A DNA stretch of 64,000 nucleotides, from assembly GCA_008360955.1 (NCBI GenBank), contig LUCM01006633.1:391236-455235 (forward strand). Reading direction: 5' to 3'. The translations under genes were made by a program, and so were the position numbers. The notes beneath the pieces are model-generated. The model saw only the letters and a list, made by a program, of their open reading frames with translations, ran no database searches and had not been told where the DNA came from. This DNA comes from Fasciolopsis buskii. Its lineage: Eukaryota; Platyhelminthes; Trematoda; Plagiorchiida; Fasciolidae. Positions 23,501-37,054 of this stretch are shown piece after piece. Numbering within the stretch: position 1 is the stretch's first letter; the number at the start of each line of letters is the position of its first letter.

Positions 23501-26216
23501 AAACTTTAAAGCCTTCCTAAATGATGACCAAAGTGATCTGGTTGTCTATGATGCTGTCGTGTATATTAGCAAATGAGTAAACTTTGTTCGCACTGCTGAA
23601 CACGAAATTTCAACACGATCGTGCCGCTACTAACTATTCATATAGCCAGAAATATTGGTCGTCAATTTTAGGGGTTCGAGATCGTGCAATGGTCAGTTGT
23701 CAGTCCAAGCATACATTCGTCGAGGAGCTTTTGGGTATTAACTATCAACCTACTGCATAAGAAGTCCGCTGTGTGCCATTCGGACAGTAAATTACCAGAA
23801 GACGAATTGGTCATATTGTGAAAGATTTTCATCTTGGAGGGATTCAAGCCCTGTTTACGGAAGCCGACTAAGTCAAACGAAATTTCGTGATTTCAAACTA
23901 GGATATTACGACCGGTCTAGAGGAATATACTATTTTGACAGACAAATTAGAACAGAGCATACATGATCCCAAACCGTGAATGGCGTTCATATGTAGAATA
24001 AAACCCAGTGGCAGTCCAAGTGGCTTATCGTTTGAGTCCCCGGAAATTTGTTGCCGCTCAAGCCAAAGTTCACCAGTCGTCCCAGCGCCAATCGAATTTA
24101 GCACTAGGCATTCCTCGGCTGACGGCGAAATTCCTCGGTGTCGTTTCCGTAGTTTGGCAGATAATGAAAAGCATACCGGCCTGGGAATCAAACCTGGGCC
24201 TGATGCAGAAAGTGAGGCACGAAAAAGCCACTTCTGTTCCTACTGGAATGCGCGCGTTGCCCTAGTTTACTGGTCTGATAACGTAGTCGTTCGAAAGCAC
24301 GTAACATTAGAAAATGTATGATTTTTGTGCTTGCACGCGTCACCTCAGTTGATCAACATAAATGAGTGCATCGAAATAATGAATTATCTGTTTAGTCCGT
24401 AGTGGATGGTTTAATCAGTACACTTTACCAGTTTAGACGATCCCTCCAATAATCTTCTGTCTTCTCTTTCGTCCTTGGACTTACAAAATCCGTTCCTACA
24501 GGCATTTGTGCATGTAATCCAGTGGCCTCTGGCCTCGACCTAGATTACACTACACCAAAGGTTTCTGGCCGACCGAAACCAAAACGGGGCATATCATATC
24601 AGTCGTCAAACATAGAGAGAAGAACTAATAACCACGTATGAATTACATCGGCAGATTTATACCGGGATGGAAGTTTCAAGGCGGGATATCCGTGATTGCC
24701 AGACGATTATAGAATTTTTAGACGAAAAAAAAACACGATGATAGCGGTCAAAATTGCCGTATATGGTGGTGTTCCAATCGGTTATTTTCCTTTATTCGGT
24801 TATTTTAAATACATTTTGGGAAGAGTTTCAAACTCCTGGCCCACGTACACGTTGACGTGGCTCTCAGGCAAAGCAGTATGCTAGCTGTTTGTGAAAGTCC
24901 AATCAATCTGGCAATCGTGGAATTTTTCCGCGATAGTACTGAGGCAGAGCCCGGATTTTAGAGGATTAAGAAATTATCGGATGATTCTTTGTGAACGAAA
25001 TATTGAATCAAATGGGCAAATCTTCGATGATCCAACCTGAACGAATCGTGATTTTATTATTCCTCCACTTAGTACATTAGAAGAATTGTGTAACTTTAAT
25101 TCGACTGTGAACGACAATCAAGATCGGTCTCGGATAACTGTTAGTCCGTCCTTCTTTGGACCTAACACAACTTCAGGTCAAACAAATTCACAGGCGCAGT
25201 CGATTATTGTTTTTTTGTGTTGTATGGTGGATGCTATAGGGTTAAGAGAATGTTAGTGGGGCTTATTAACCATATTTTAGAGTGACTTTACACGAATCTC
25301 AGAGTGATAGCGCTTTCCCTTATCAGTAGTATATTTCGCGTCTGGATGGATGAAATCTTTGCCCGGAGCACGCGATAGGTTTCGTGATTAGTGTCACTTG
25401 TCAGCTGTGTGTATCCATTATTCTTCTGTCCAAAGTTCCCTATACTTGCGCAGTCCTTTGCTGTATTCTGACTTGTGTCATATCTGAATCTCTGAAAGCC
25501 AGCATGGATGAAAAGTTCATGCAAGAAACCTCTTTCTGATGGCTCACTTTGTCTGACGGACGAAAAACGTCCGACGAATAATCGTGTGATTCTTAAACGG
25601 AATCACTACACTTGCACGCTCCTAAAGATTCCGATAAAATACAATCGAGGGCATCCTTTCGCTCCTATTGTCCCCAATCATCTTGCATATCGGATCGATT
25701 GCATACACATACCAACGAGGCAATAATTTGCCAAGTGTAATTTCACAGGTGATTTTAGTTCTTGGGAAAATGGGGAAAACGGTACGCTCCACTGGTTCAC
25801 CGCTAATTGCTGGGACGGATCATTCTCCCAGAGCTGATTACTACCCTAGGCAATTCATTGGAACGGCGATCATCCCCACGATCAGTGTTGTCTCGTCCTA
25901 CGCTGCAAATGGCCAATGAACGTTGGAAGAAAGACGATTTGAAAAAATACCACCATGAAGGGAATAGAGCAAATGTGTCCCTATTTACTTTACCGATGAT
26001 GAGAAACGGGGTCGGTAGAGCAACTGATTCCCAAGAACTGTGGTTCTATGAATGTGCACAAGTGAATAGTCGATTAGTGGTTTCACTCTAGCCATTCTTC
26101 CGACAGCTTTCAATCAAAAAAGAACAGCTAGGGTCACCTTTTTGTTTCGGTTAAAGTTTCGATAATTTTTGAAACAGTAATTCAGAATAATGCCCAGTTT
26201 AGTAACTGGAGAACTA
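14547..26216. other. Long stretch without recognisable genes
   Basis: No conserved domain or RNA gene was recognised. Open frames are short. A frame at 18266-18514 (ISWDVGGSTDVYDVIW...) reads like possible coding sequence but has no clear splice sites or family match. The CA repeat near 17.2 kb is the main simple repeat. It could be intronic DNA of a large gene. Confidence 0.45.
17207..17244. repeat. (CA)n microsatellite
   Basis: Interrupted CA dinucleotides with ACGC and ATAC variants. Seen directly. Confidence 0.9.
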
Positions 26217-26867
26217 TGCGACATTACTTTGCTCTTGGCAGTTGGGATGAACGAGCTAATCGCAAGAACGTTTTCACTGAATTTCATGCTAAGTAGTAAG
26301 GAACACAAATGTGAAGCAAGTGTCAGGTGAATTCTGGATTGCCTAAATTAGAAGTGACCAGCACTGGAAGTGAGATGCGGAGGAATTCTTCGAGGCACGA
26401 GTTCGTTTACTTACTGTATCGTGCTATACTCTCAAACACCGCCAAACAGGAATGTGATAGTAGGGAGAGATATTCCTCCGGACAAATTCAACTTCCGTAA
26501 GACAATGAACAGTTTTTAAATTCCTCTTTTGTTCAGTGAAGGGTCATTTTCTTCAACTGTATAATATGGTATACATAGTAAAATTTGTTCCTCATGCAAG
26601 GAGGAGAAAAGTGTAACAGTCACGTAGCTCGCGTAATCATGAGTCAGATTTTCGAGCCCATTCAGGGGCACAGCCTACAACATAGTGAGGGAGATACGAT
26701 GAAGAAACTTAACCGCAAAGAACAGTAAAAATAGAAACACTCAATGAACTTAATTTTATCCTAGACGATACAAGTGAAAGTAAACGGAGGAGTATTGAAA
26801 GTGAACATCAAGTTAAACTAATCTAGATTCTGTGTCATATATAGCTTGTTAGCCAGATAGAAAAGGG

Positions 26868-26967
26868 AAGATAGATAGATGGATAGGAAGTATTTGATAG
26901 ATAGGTAGATAGGTGGGTAGATAGCCAGATAGATAGATAGATAGACAGATATATAGATAGATAGATC

Positions 26968-27030
<63 letters not shown>

Positions 27031-27050
27031 CAGATGGACAGATAGACTGA
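26868..27050. repeat. (GATA)n array, short allele or version
   Basis: GATA tetranucleotides with a variant leader (GATG, GGTA, GACA) and about 16 uninterrupted units around 26967-27030, ending in CAGATGGACAGATAGACTGA. The long SIYL-repeat frames on the reverse strand only reflect this repeat and are not proteins. Confidence 0.95.
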
Positions 27051-27182
27051 CAGGTACATCTGCACAAAGTAGTATGTTATAGTTCCATATCTCTGTAGAT
27101 CACTTCCTGTCTAGTTCGTTGTATGTGGATATTATACCTAACAAAGCATCACCTGAAGTCAATTTCTATTTATATTTAACAG

Positions 27183-27426
27183 GATTCCAACTTGGAAGCA
27201 CTTGATTACTCATGGCCGTCCAAGATATGTTCATCGAACGGAGACAATGAGGGCTCGCAGTGATATGCAAATAACACGTATTTTAGCCGAAAGACTTAAT
27301 GAAACATCCTATCCTATGATTATTGGAGGTTTACCGACTCACCCAGGCCAGAGCAGTCATTCTTCGGGCCAGCATTCTAGTCGAAACTCTGTTAGTCAAC
27401 CAGCGAAAAACATTTGTTCAAACTGA
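27183..27426 (+). CDS. Candidate terminal coding exon of an unrecognised gene
   Basis: A pyrimidine/AT-rich tract ending TTTAACAG precedes the exon. The first base completes a split codon, then the frame reads IPTWKHLITHGRPRYVHRTE and continues through MRARSDMQITRILAERLNE and PMIIGGLPTHPGQ. A Ser/Gln/His-rich tail (SSHSSGQHSSRNSVSQ) follows, ending ICSN and TGA. AATAAA is at 27442-27447, only about 15 bases past the stop, and could end the transcript. The basic, helix-friendly centre and the polar tail look like the C-terminus of a cellular protein, but I do not recognise the family. Upstream exons would lie to the left and none is identified. The same exon appears at 28751-28994 through false duplication, so count it once. 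Confidence 0.4.
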
Positions 27427-27654
27427 GAAACTTTTATATTCAATAAATTTTGATGTTAATTAGGATCGATCAAAAGCAAGTACTCCGGCATGGGCAAAAT
27501 ACTACTAAGGCCAGCGTAATTGTCGAACTGAGGGTCGTTCGAAGGGGCTTTTAAAGCCGTCTTTTTCTACGCATGACAATGGAAAAGAGGTCAGAAAAAT
27601 TAAAGTCTCGTGGATGCTCATGTGCAGATAAACTCTGTATTGTATGGCATTGTA

Positions 27655-27664
27655 NNNNNNNNNN
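27655..27664. other. Assembly gap (10 N)
   Basis: Ten Ns between two copies of the same sequence. A minimal gap like this is typical where contig ends overlap but were not merged. Confidence 1.
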
Positions 27665-28317
27665 TGCGACATTACTTTGCTCTTGGCAGTTGGGATGAAC
27701 GAGCTAATCGCAAGAACGTTTTCACTGAATTTCATGCTAAGTAGTAAGGAACACAAATGTGAAGCAAGTGTCAGGTGAATTCTGGATTGCCTAAATTAGA
27801 AGTGACCAGCACTGGAAGTGAGATGCGGAGGAATTCTTCGAGGCACGAGTTCGTTTACTTACTGTATCGTGCTATACTCTCAAACACCGCCAAACAGGAA
27901 TGTGATAGTAGGGAGAGATATTCCTCCGGACAAATTCAACTTCCGTAAGACAATGAACAGTTTTTAAATTCCTCTTTTGTTCAGTGAAGGGTCATTTTCT
28001 TCAACTGTATAATATGGTATACATAGTAAAATTTGTTCCTCATGCAAGGAGGAGAAAAGTGTAACAGTCACGTAGCTCGCGTAATCATGAGTCAGATTTT
28101 CGAGCCCATTCAGGGGCACAGCCTACAACATAGTGAGGGAGATACGATGAAGAAACTTAACCGCAAAGAACAGTAAAAATAGAAACACTCAATGAACTTA
28201 ATTTTATCCTAGACGATACAAGTGAAAGTAAACGGAGGAGTATTGAAAGTGAACATCAAGTTAAACTAATCTAGATTCTGTGTCATATATAGCTTGTTAG
28301 CCAGATAGAAAAGGGAA

Positions 28318-28612
<295 letters not shown>

Positions 28613-28750
28613 GACTGACAGGTACATCTGCACAAAGTAGTATGTTATAGTTCCATATCTCTGTAGATCACTTCCTGTCTAGTTCGTTGTATGTGGATAT
28701 TATACCTAACAAAGCATCACCTGAAGTCAATTTCTATTTATATTTAACAG

Positions 28751-28994
28751 GATTCCAACTTGGAAGCACTTGATTACTCATGGCCGTCCAAGATATGTTC
28801 ATCGAACGGAGACAATGAGGGCTCGCAGTGATATGCAAATAACACGTATTTTAGCCGAAAGACTTAATGAAACATCCTATCCTATGATTATTGGAGGTTT
28901 ACCGACTCACCCAGGCCAGAGCAGTCATTCTTCGGGCCAGCATTCTAGTCGAAACTCTGTTAGTCAACCAGCGAAAAACATTTGTTCAAACTGA
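28751..28994 (+). CDS. Duplicate of the candidate terminal exon
   Basis: Sequence and frame match the exon at 27183-27426, including the acceptor before it and AATAAA at 29010-29015. Exact identity in coding and noncoding parts argues for one genomic exon shown twice rather than a gene duplication. Confidence 0.4.
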
Positions 28995-29816
28995 GAAACT
29001 TTTATATTCAATAAATTTTGATGTTAATTAGGATCGATCAAAAGCAAGTACTCCGGCATGGGCAAAATACTACTAAGGCCAGCGTAATTGTCGAACTGAG
29101 GGTCGTTCGAAGGGGCTTTTAAAGCCGTCTTTTTCTACGCATGACAATGGAAAAGAGGTCAGAAAAATTAAAGTCTCGTGGATGCTCATGTGCAGATAAA
29201 CTCTGTATTGTATGGCATTGTATAGACTTTTGTGCACAAAACTTTCGCATTTCAGTCAAAGACCGTAAAAACGAAAGAGAAATAAACTTGTGGAGGGATA
29301 AAATGGGCACATTAGGCTAAGTTGAGCAGGAAATCGGCTGAAACACGGTCAGGTTTCTTCAAGATGCGTGCTAAATATCAGAGAGTGGAGTTCCTATGGA
29401 TATTTATTCTAGAGGGTATGGAACGAAAAGTGAATATTGTTGAATCATGAGAGTGGCAATTTGACAGATTACTGTGGGGATCTGAGAAATATCTTGTGCG
29501 CGAACGTTTCACATGCGGATAGACGTTAATCGCACAGTTAATGGACAGTTCACTTGGTGGCATGAGAGACACATAACTGAATAGCAGGAGGACAGACAGT
29601 AAGGAAGAATTAGAAAAACATATTGGTATGCGAATCGGGAGATGGTATTTTGTTTCACCTTGTAGTGTCGAAGCTTCCTGATTTGCAATAATAAAATAGT
29701 CGGAGATTCTTTACACCGGTTGAAATGTGAGAAGTCCACTTCAGATTGTTATCAATACTAAACCCTGGATATTTCATAGAATCAACTCTGCTAAATGTTC
29801 AAATGGGTGGGCCGAC

Positions 29817-29855
29817 CGAGAGAGCGAGAGCGAGAGCGAGAGAGAGAGAGAGAGG
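29817..29855. repeat. (GAGAGC)/(GA)n low-complexity tract
   Basis: GAGAGC units followed by pure GA dinucleotides. Open frames crossing it read SESESERERERE and are not credible proteins. Confidence 0.9.
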
Positions 29856-29936
29856 GAACAGACAGTCGGAAATTTAAATGTATTAAGATTTAAACCCGCC
29901 TGTGCGGAGAATTCGTAGATAGAAGGCAGATTAATT

Positions 29937-30032
29937 GTGGATGATATAATGTTAATAACACGTTTCTACTACCGTGGGTATTCTTTCTCAAGACAAATTT
30001 TACAACCAAATGACTGAGGGAACGTTCACATG
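29937..30032 (-). repeat. Hairpin-bearing dispersed repeat, copy A (shortened)
   Basis: Shares ATGATATAAT, TTAATAACAC, CTACCGTGGGTA, CTTTCTCAAG and ATGACTGAGGGAACGTTCAC with copy B (47187-47311). It lacks the roughly 30-base second hairpin present in B and C. The family's likely sense strand is minus here, as is LINE C just upstream in that sense (30328-30995), so this may be the 3' end of LINE C. The first hairpin arm (29967-29983) has an A:A-type mismatch at its base. Confidence 0.75.
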
Positions 30033-30327
30033 TTAACTGATGTTTAGTTGTCTGTATGTTTGTGAGTGTGTGTATTTTGAACTGTCGGTCGGGTAACAGA
30101 ATAGTTATCCTTCACGTCATGCGTCGCCGTGGTGGTGGGGTCAACTAGCGTGGTGACCTTTGGCTGTTATTAACATAAAACCAATACATGGTTCATCGAC
30201 TTTTCGATACACTCCTTACGTCATTTGGTTCTGATAGAAGGTAAGTTATTGGAAATCTTTGAAAATCATCCTGTCCCGGAACGGCTTCAGAGAAGGGAAC
30301 ATTATCGACTTATTACTTAAACAGATG

Positions 30328-30995
30328 TCAGAGGGAGCTAGCTGATAAGTCGCTGATGTAAGTAGAGAAGAGATACGGTGAAAGAACAGCACTCCGAGGC
30401 ACTCCTGAATTAGTAATCAACGGTTTTGAAGTTTTACCGTCCATTCGTGTGCACTGGGTTCGGTTAGTAAAGTAATCAGGCAGCCATTCTAATAAAAGCC
30501 TGGGACAACCAAATGTTTCCAGTTTGTGAAGTAGAAGAGACCGTTGGACCCATTCGGGTGCTAAAGGATAGTCCAGGCCGTGCAACGCACAGATTTTATG
30601 AATGCATTCAAGGACTTAAGAATGTGATGAATAATGGAGGTGGCAGTGCCCAACACGAACCTGTTAGATTTATAAGCGAAATGAGAACGGTCGTCAGTAT
30701 TAACAGAAGAAGGCGGGCGCTTATGCACAACATGCCATGTTAGTTTAAGACCTGAAGATATTAACGCATTGGGGTGAAGGCGTTTCGCTAAAACAATAGT
30801 ACTGTTAGATTTTGGGATGGGAACAATGGCAACGGGTCTCCAGAAATTAGGGATAGAAGCGGAGCCTAATGATATATTAATCCAAGAAGTAAATGAATCG
30901 ATCGGGGTCACAGTACGGCGCCTTAGAAGAACTAACGACAAACTGTCAGGACCAACCTCTGCAGTAATTTTAGTGGTGCGGAGAAATTTAAACAT
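30328..30995 (-). mobile_element. LINE C: reverse transcriptase remnant (Jockey/CR1-like)
   Basis: Two overlapping minus-strand frames carry successive RT blocks. The first (30995-30561) has VGPDSLSLVLLR, then SLGSASIPNFWRPVAIVPIP, fitting 'S(L)xxGxxPxxWKxAxVxPIPK'; then HFAYKSNRFVLGTATSIIHH, the 'FAYxxxRSTxDA' block; then IKSVRC. After a frameshift the second (30585-30328) has LLLHKLETFGCPRLLLEWL, then DYFTNRTQCTRMDGKTSKP, then SGVPRSAVLSPYLF and YISDL. The AFD motif falls at the shift and the FADD region is missing, so the copy is dead. A third frame up to 31180 overlaps its start. LINE D at the left edge shares KSV(R/H)C and the 'TNRTQ/NKTQR' wording. Confidence 0.85.
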
Positions 30996-33900
30996 CTTTT
31001 TCCCCTAGAAAAATATCTGACCGTCATATCACCACTCTGTACAGGTGTGAATGGGATATAAGTAAATTGATGGCTGAAATCTTGGTTAGTGCTACCAACA
31101 TTCGCAGAATCTATCGCGTCTCTTTTTCTTTCCACACAACAGTCAAATGCATTGCCACGGGGACTGGTTGTTGTTACCACTCAACAATTGGCTAGCGAAT
31201 GTCATGTCGATGCGTTTGATTTAGGCTTTTATTAGGATGAAACTGTATCGCATACCTGAGTTTCTACGGGATTTGTAGAAGCGCTCCATGTGTTTCCTCA
31301 TAGAATTCAATATCTGGGACGAAATAGGGACGTTTGAGAAGAATAGTGTTTCTAAGGGACAGGGGATATCAAATGACCACGTTGCCAATCTCTGCAAAAT
31401 GTTTGACATTGCAAAGGTTCAAAAGAGAAAGAAGTAGATGCCGATTAATGAGATTTCTGAAGAAGAGTAGAGTTTTTGTTTGAAAGTTTTTAGCAAAGTG
31501 TATTCGAAGCTTTGACCTAAATTAGCTGATTGTTTTTATGGCATTTTGTGAGAAAACTTCAGCGTGGCCTTATTTTGAAGGCAAAAAATCTATTAAATTG
31601 GAACACGAACACTGCTTTCTTTCACATAGCAACCAATAACTCCGAAAATCCTTACCGTCAGTTTATAAGTGGCAAATATCAAATAAATGTTACATCAAGC
31701 AGCAAGAAAGAACAAGCCTACCTTTATCGGTTTAAATGCTAGCTAATGTGGAGCATATGCTGATCATGCAGCGCAAAAATCAGCCTGCTGATTTTACACG
31801 CGGATAAAAATTCTTGTACATTTCGCTTTGGCAATCGACTACTGTTGTCGATCAGCGCAAGGTTTCCTGAAGCTCATGCAAACGTGATTTGCCTGGGGAG
31901 GGTGTAAGGGAAATGTTCATATACATCCGCTGCCTTGAAAAACACCGCCATTTTTATTCTTTTGATGATGCACTTTGCAACTGGGTGCAGGCAGCCATTC
32001 AAAAGAGCGTAACTGGAAGACTAATAATTGGGCAAAGACCGCATTAGTTTTTCACAAACATTTTTGATCGTCATTTCAAAACTTATTCTGGAGAATTTAT
32101 CGCACGGCAGATTAGTGAAACAGTTCGCATTTTCCTCCAGTTATTGTTTTTTTTTTGAATGGAAAACAATTACTTATTACATGTTGACTAATGAACATGC
32201 AATTCATTTGACAAAGACGGCTCGGATTGTGCCCAATTTGGGGACGAGCAAAACCGTTACTCAATCGATAAATAGACTAGGAGTTGCGGGGAAAGGCAGG
32301 TTTCTGTGCATCGGTGCACCACCAGTCACGCGCCGAATTCCAGCAAGATAATGTGCCCGTTTACAAGACCAATTGTAACCAGTTGTCTACTGTTCCCGGA
32401 GACCAAATTTATTTCATGATCAACGTGCAACCTTGATCTTATTCAACTTTTTGGGAAATCTCGTGTATTCTAGGAAAAACTGATTGCACAAACATCCTGA
32501 GCCTATGGTTGGCACCGACTCTCAAATTTAGCAAAATCAATAGGGGTTAACGATGATTGAAAACTATTTCAAACCCACCTGCAACCTATGTCCAGAAGCT
32601 TTGTTGGAGCCCTAAAACAAAGTAGGTGTACATGGTATTCTCAAGGTAAAACGGCCGAGTCAGAGGATTTTGTTAGCACTGAAATTCACACATTTTACCA
32701 TATTCTAATTACAAGTAACACTTTCAATGAAATAAACTATTCCTATTAGGAATGAATTATTACACCAACGGGCAATAAAGTGGTCTCCAGAGTAATTGGA
32801 AGTATCTCAATTACGAAAACCTATGACGAAGAATGGGAAATATTCATTATGGGTTAAATACGGTTAGAAATTCTAACACACATTGTCTCTTCTTAGTCGT
32901 CTGTGGCTCAATCAGGTGCTATTATATCGTACCCGCCCGTTGGTTGTCATCCAATCCCTAATATTATTGGCTTCTATCCGTATTTAGTGTGTATGGAACT
33001 AGGATTGGAATTAACTAGACTTAGAGAAGCCAACGGATAGACAAGATTGAATAGTAACTAGTCACAATTTACCACTTGCAACGAGTTGTGTTTGTACTAC
33101 TAGAGAGTTGGCCTTGAGATTCAAGCTGCGTTCAAGCTACGAGTTATTTGGATAGAAAAATCAAAAATTATTAGTCCAAAAAAATGAAGAAGAGGGTTTT
33201 GTTTTCCTAGTTACCTAATGTTCAAATTTTATAGATTTCGAGAACCGAGGTAAACGAAACGGCCGATCATAGCTTGTTCGGTGGAATCGAAAAGACAGTA
33301 AACCTCTTTATTTGATAGATATGTTCCAGAGCAAAACTGCCAGAATTTGCGACTTTTTTTACATGACATGCCTTAGGCTTGAGTGCAATGGCTAAAGCAT
33401 GCCCCGTGGCCACTAGGTCTCTCCTTGCATTTGCATAAACGGCAGCTTTGACCCCGAGATGTGTAGCGACACAGAATCGCGTAAACTCACGGTAAGTCAC
33501 ATATGCCAACGCGATGGGCGCCAACGAGTTGTCGTCCACCATCTGGGTGATTTCCGGTTTGAATCTCTGATCTTTTCTGTGAAAAATGTTTACTCTATTT
33601 GACCATCTCCCGTTCCACTCAGTCAAGATCTAACAATACTTTGACAACGGGAAATCACATTTTGCAGCTCGTCCACAAACTCGTTCGGCCAAAAACCTTT
33701 AGCTATTGTGGTTCAGTATTTTCAACCCAGCAGTTAATTTATGGTTACTCGGAGAAAGTTCAGTACCTCGCAAGCCACGTCAGAGGCCACCCTAGCAGTG
33801 CCATTCTATCAAATACCAGGAGAATTTGAGGCATTTGCGTCATTGTACGATACCAAGTACAAGGGTGCTGACATGTTTATTTTGCCCTTGGGCTACAAAT

Positions 33901-34406
33901 AAAAAAATGGAGTCATAGTGACTTAGCAAGTGTTAGGTTCCAACATGCAGCCAATAATGAAGAATGATTATCAAAGTTTAGATCCAACGATTGGTCAAGA
34001 GATCCCTCGCGTATTAACCAAACGATGAGTACAGTACTGTGCTTACCAAACAAAATGAAGTTTGTTTCTTTTCGGTCGAATAGGTCTTCCGTTAGACGAA
34101 GAACAGAGTAACCTTTCTTTTCGAGATTTTGAAATTAAGCGGAGGTAGGACAGTATGAGTATTCCTGGGGACAAAACTGTTCACAAGTGAATGGAAACGC
34201 ATACGTCGTAACGAGTGTTTCGAGCAACGCACCATATCGACAGCCCGTGAATGATGACCTCAACATCAAACCATTTTTGGGCAAACTGCTCGTTTTCACC
34301 TCAGATTTTCCAACTCATGATCTGTCTCTAAGCAAATCAAACAAATGACAGATTAGTTCATAAAAAGACAGTACAACTGCTTTTCCTTCCATCTTTGTTT
34401 TTCAAG

Positions 34407-34503
34407 GCCAAAAGGGTCTTCCAAATCGAAATGTTTGGCCAAAGCCAATGGGTACGTGGGTGAACAGAAATACCGATCTTCTGGAAGAACTTATTACCCT
34501 TAT
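34407..34503 (+). CDS. Weak candidate internal exon
   Basis: A strong pyrimidine tract ending TTTGTTTTTCAAG gives a good acceptor. After two bases of a split codon the frame reads QKGLPNRNVWPKPMGTWVNR, then NTDLLEELITL, with a possible donor GTTAAG at 34504. The open frame runs on to 34666. The wording is protein-like, but I recognise no family and the donor is poor. Could be chance. Confidence 0.22.
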
Positions 34504-37054
34504 GTTAAGCCCATCTGTCCGGCAAGCAAAAATGCATCAATTTCATTGTAGATGGTGCAGTGGAATTGTGGATGCACATCTAGTCCACCTATTTTTCATT
34601 TTAGATTTGAATCTACCACCGATTTATCCTTTCGAATGCATCTACGGACACGTTGTTTTGTTCTGAAACTATCGTGATCAATTAGCAAGCACTGTTCAAA
34701 AAGGTGGGCTCATGAAGAATCACCTGTGTCGACAACCATGTGCAAATCGTTTAGTGGAGTCGGCAGCTGTTTTCCTCGACCTAGAAACGTAAACAAGTGC
34801 AGGCGGTCTATTTAATAAAATGCGAATCGAAGTGACGCTCATATAGAATAGTCAGAGTTCAGCTTGTACCATCATCATCCCTGCACGTACGAGCTACGAT
34901 TTTCGTTACTACTTTAAAATCAGGTGTCGACTGAGTTGCTTAAAACAACACTCTTGTGGTGATGTGAGTAATCGTAAAGTATCGCTTGCCAGAACGCCAA
35001 AAACACTCCTTTTTGAGACATCTCTGAGGCGAGGTAGAGGCAGTTATAATTAGATCATCAAGAGTAGATCAAGCGCCAAAAGCAGTCGACTGCGGCGCGT
35101 TTGGACTGTTTAGGAAACAATCAACGACCAAAGGAGTAAAGTTAAATTATTCCAAATGAATTGGCTTGGAAAATCATTTCAAGTCTCACCATAAATGGTA
35201 CAAACGCAGTATCTTCGTGACTCACAAACGGATCGATCATACCATTAGTCACATTATTTCGGAATTATATGAATACTATTTGCGACTGCTATCCGACTGG
35301 CCTGTTCAGATCTTGTTCATGTAGACCTGAAACACGTCCCCAGTTATGACGGCCCGATAGCATATTCGTACTATAAAGCCCACTGAATATCTGTGTATTA
35401 ATCTACATTTCATAAGGAGAGATGCATTGGTCAGGTCTTGTGGAAGGGAAACGTGCTCAAACCCGATTCTGAACGTTTTGACAATCTTGGACTGTTTTTA
35501 ATCGAATTCAAAAGCAATCTGGTCAGTGATACAGTCATTCGTTGTCACTTTCTACCAAATGGGTTGCATTTGCGAACTCTAACTCGATCTCTCCTAGTTT
35601 GTGAGAACCTCGTGACCACCGTTGACCTTGAGATTCCGTAGTCACTAGCGTTCAGTTCATTGTAGGAATATTAATCAACTGACCTATACAGACGTGACAC
35701 ACTAATTAGGTAACCGAACGCGTCAACTCTGCACCACAAGCAACTACCACATGTGTCCAGGTTTGCCATGGAAAGACTCTTTGTCGAGCAGCCCATAAAC
35801 AACGTGAATGATTGTTTACTTTTCCTCGGCGTGTTTGGCTTTCTTTTCACTAACACGGAAACGTTTAATAGGGCAGGTTTCATTAAGTATTTAATAATTA
35901 CTGCCGATAAAAACCCGAAATGGTAATCCCATATTTTCAAATGTCAAAAGAAAATTAATAGATTCTCTGAGACATTTTCCTATTCCATTGCCAGTATTTT
36001 TCCACTGTCTGTTGTTTAGCCGTCATTTTTGCTGATTTATTGAAGAAAGTTCTCGGAATCTATCTTTGGCATCTGCCAATTAACACTAGTGTACCTGTCA
36101 TACGACTGAAGGGTCTACGCACCAAAATGCGTGATACGCATGTATCCATAAATGAAAAATAGGCACAGAAAATTCTTTCGAGTTTTTCTCAACCTTGGCA
36201 CAATGATCATTCTGTATGCCAGAACAAGTTGTACTTTTTTTTCCATACCTTCCAGCATAAACAACTCGAGAAACTCGAGTTGATTTAACGAGATCATCTG
36301 AATCCTAGATGTATAGTCGCGCGTAAGACAACAGAATGGGATAGCTCGTCCGAATTTTTCATCACTGTTGTAGTGTGATCAGTCTGCTTTATCGATTATT
36401 CATCTGACTCGGCAGTATGGGATATTGTCTGGCGAAAAAACCAGAATTGAGAGTCACCCACGTGAGCATGTTAAGTGTGAATACGCTGTTTTCCGACATA
36501 TATGCCTTTGCTCGCACCGACCAGTGACAAGTCCGCTTATTCCACACATTACTGCTAACCCAATGCATAGGATAACGAACCAGTTTCCTGTAAAGCACAG
36601 TACCTATCACTTTGTTGAACGAATGAAAAATTACAGCCTGCCCTTCTCTCCACCCCGCTAACCAATCAGCGGGCAACACGTTATGGTCCACTTGATCAAT
36701 CGCGCTTGGTCGACAGGTAAGGTAATCCATAGCAGAGCTTGTCTATGCCAATTTTTAGTTAGCCCTGAGAGCACCTCTCCGAGCTGTTTGGGATCATTTC
36801 CCTTTGAAATGGTACGATTTAGGGGTCCCCGATTGCACAGAAGGGAACAGGCTAAGCCGAACGTGTATCCAGTCCCATGCCTAGAAGAATCCCCTGATTG
36901 TGGAATTATTTGATGATGTGGATTGTAGATCAGATATTAAGATAACTTAGTCCTTGGATAGTAGCAACGCTCAGCTCAGCAGTAGCAAAACAAGAACATA
37001 CATCACAGCTGCTTTACTCTTGTAAGAAATTATCAACAGTAAACGTTCACTGGA

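Larger units (their letters stand above)
26217..27654. repeat. Tandem duplicate, copy 1 (1438 bp), ends at an N gap
   Basis: Begins TGCGACATTACTTTGC and recurs from 27665. Outside the GATA array I saw no differences. The copy offset is 1448 before the array and 1568 after it, so the copies differ by 120 bp, or 30 tetranucleotide units. It contains the candidate terminal exon at 27183-27426. Confidence 0.95.

Noticed and set aside
23980..24321. Overlapping 85- to 113-codon frames and a GGAATCAAACCTGGG element like a reversed B box
   Set aside because: Two different frames cover the same DNA with no domain, and no A box or tRNA fold could be found at tRNA spacing.
26835..27065. Long [12 protein letters not shown] frames over the GATA arrays (also 28414-28635)
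   Set aside because: They are translations of a tetranucleotide repeat that has no stop in that frame.
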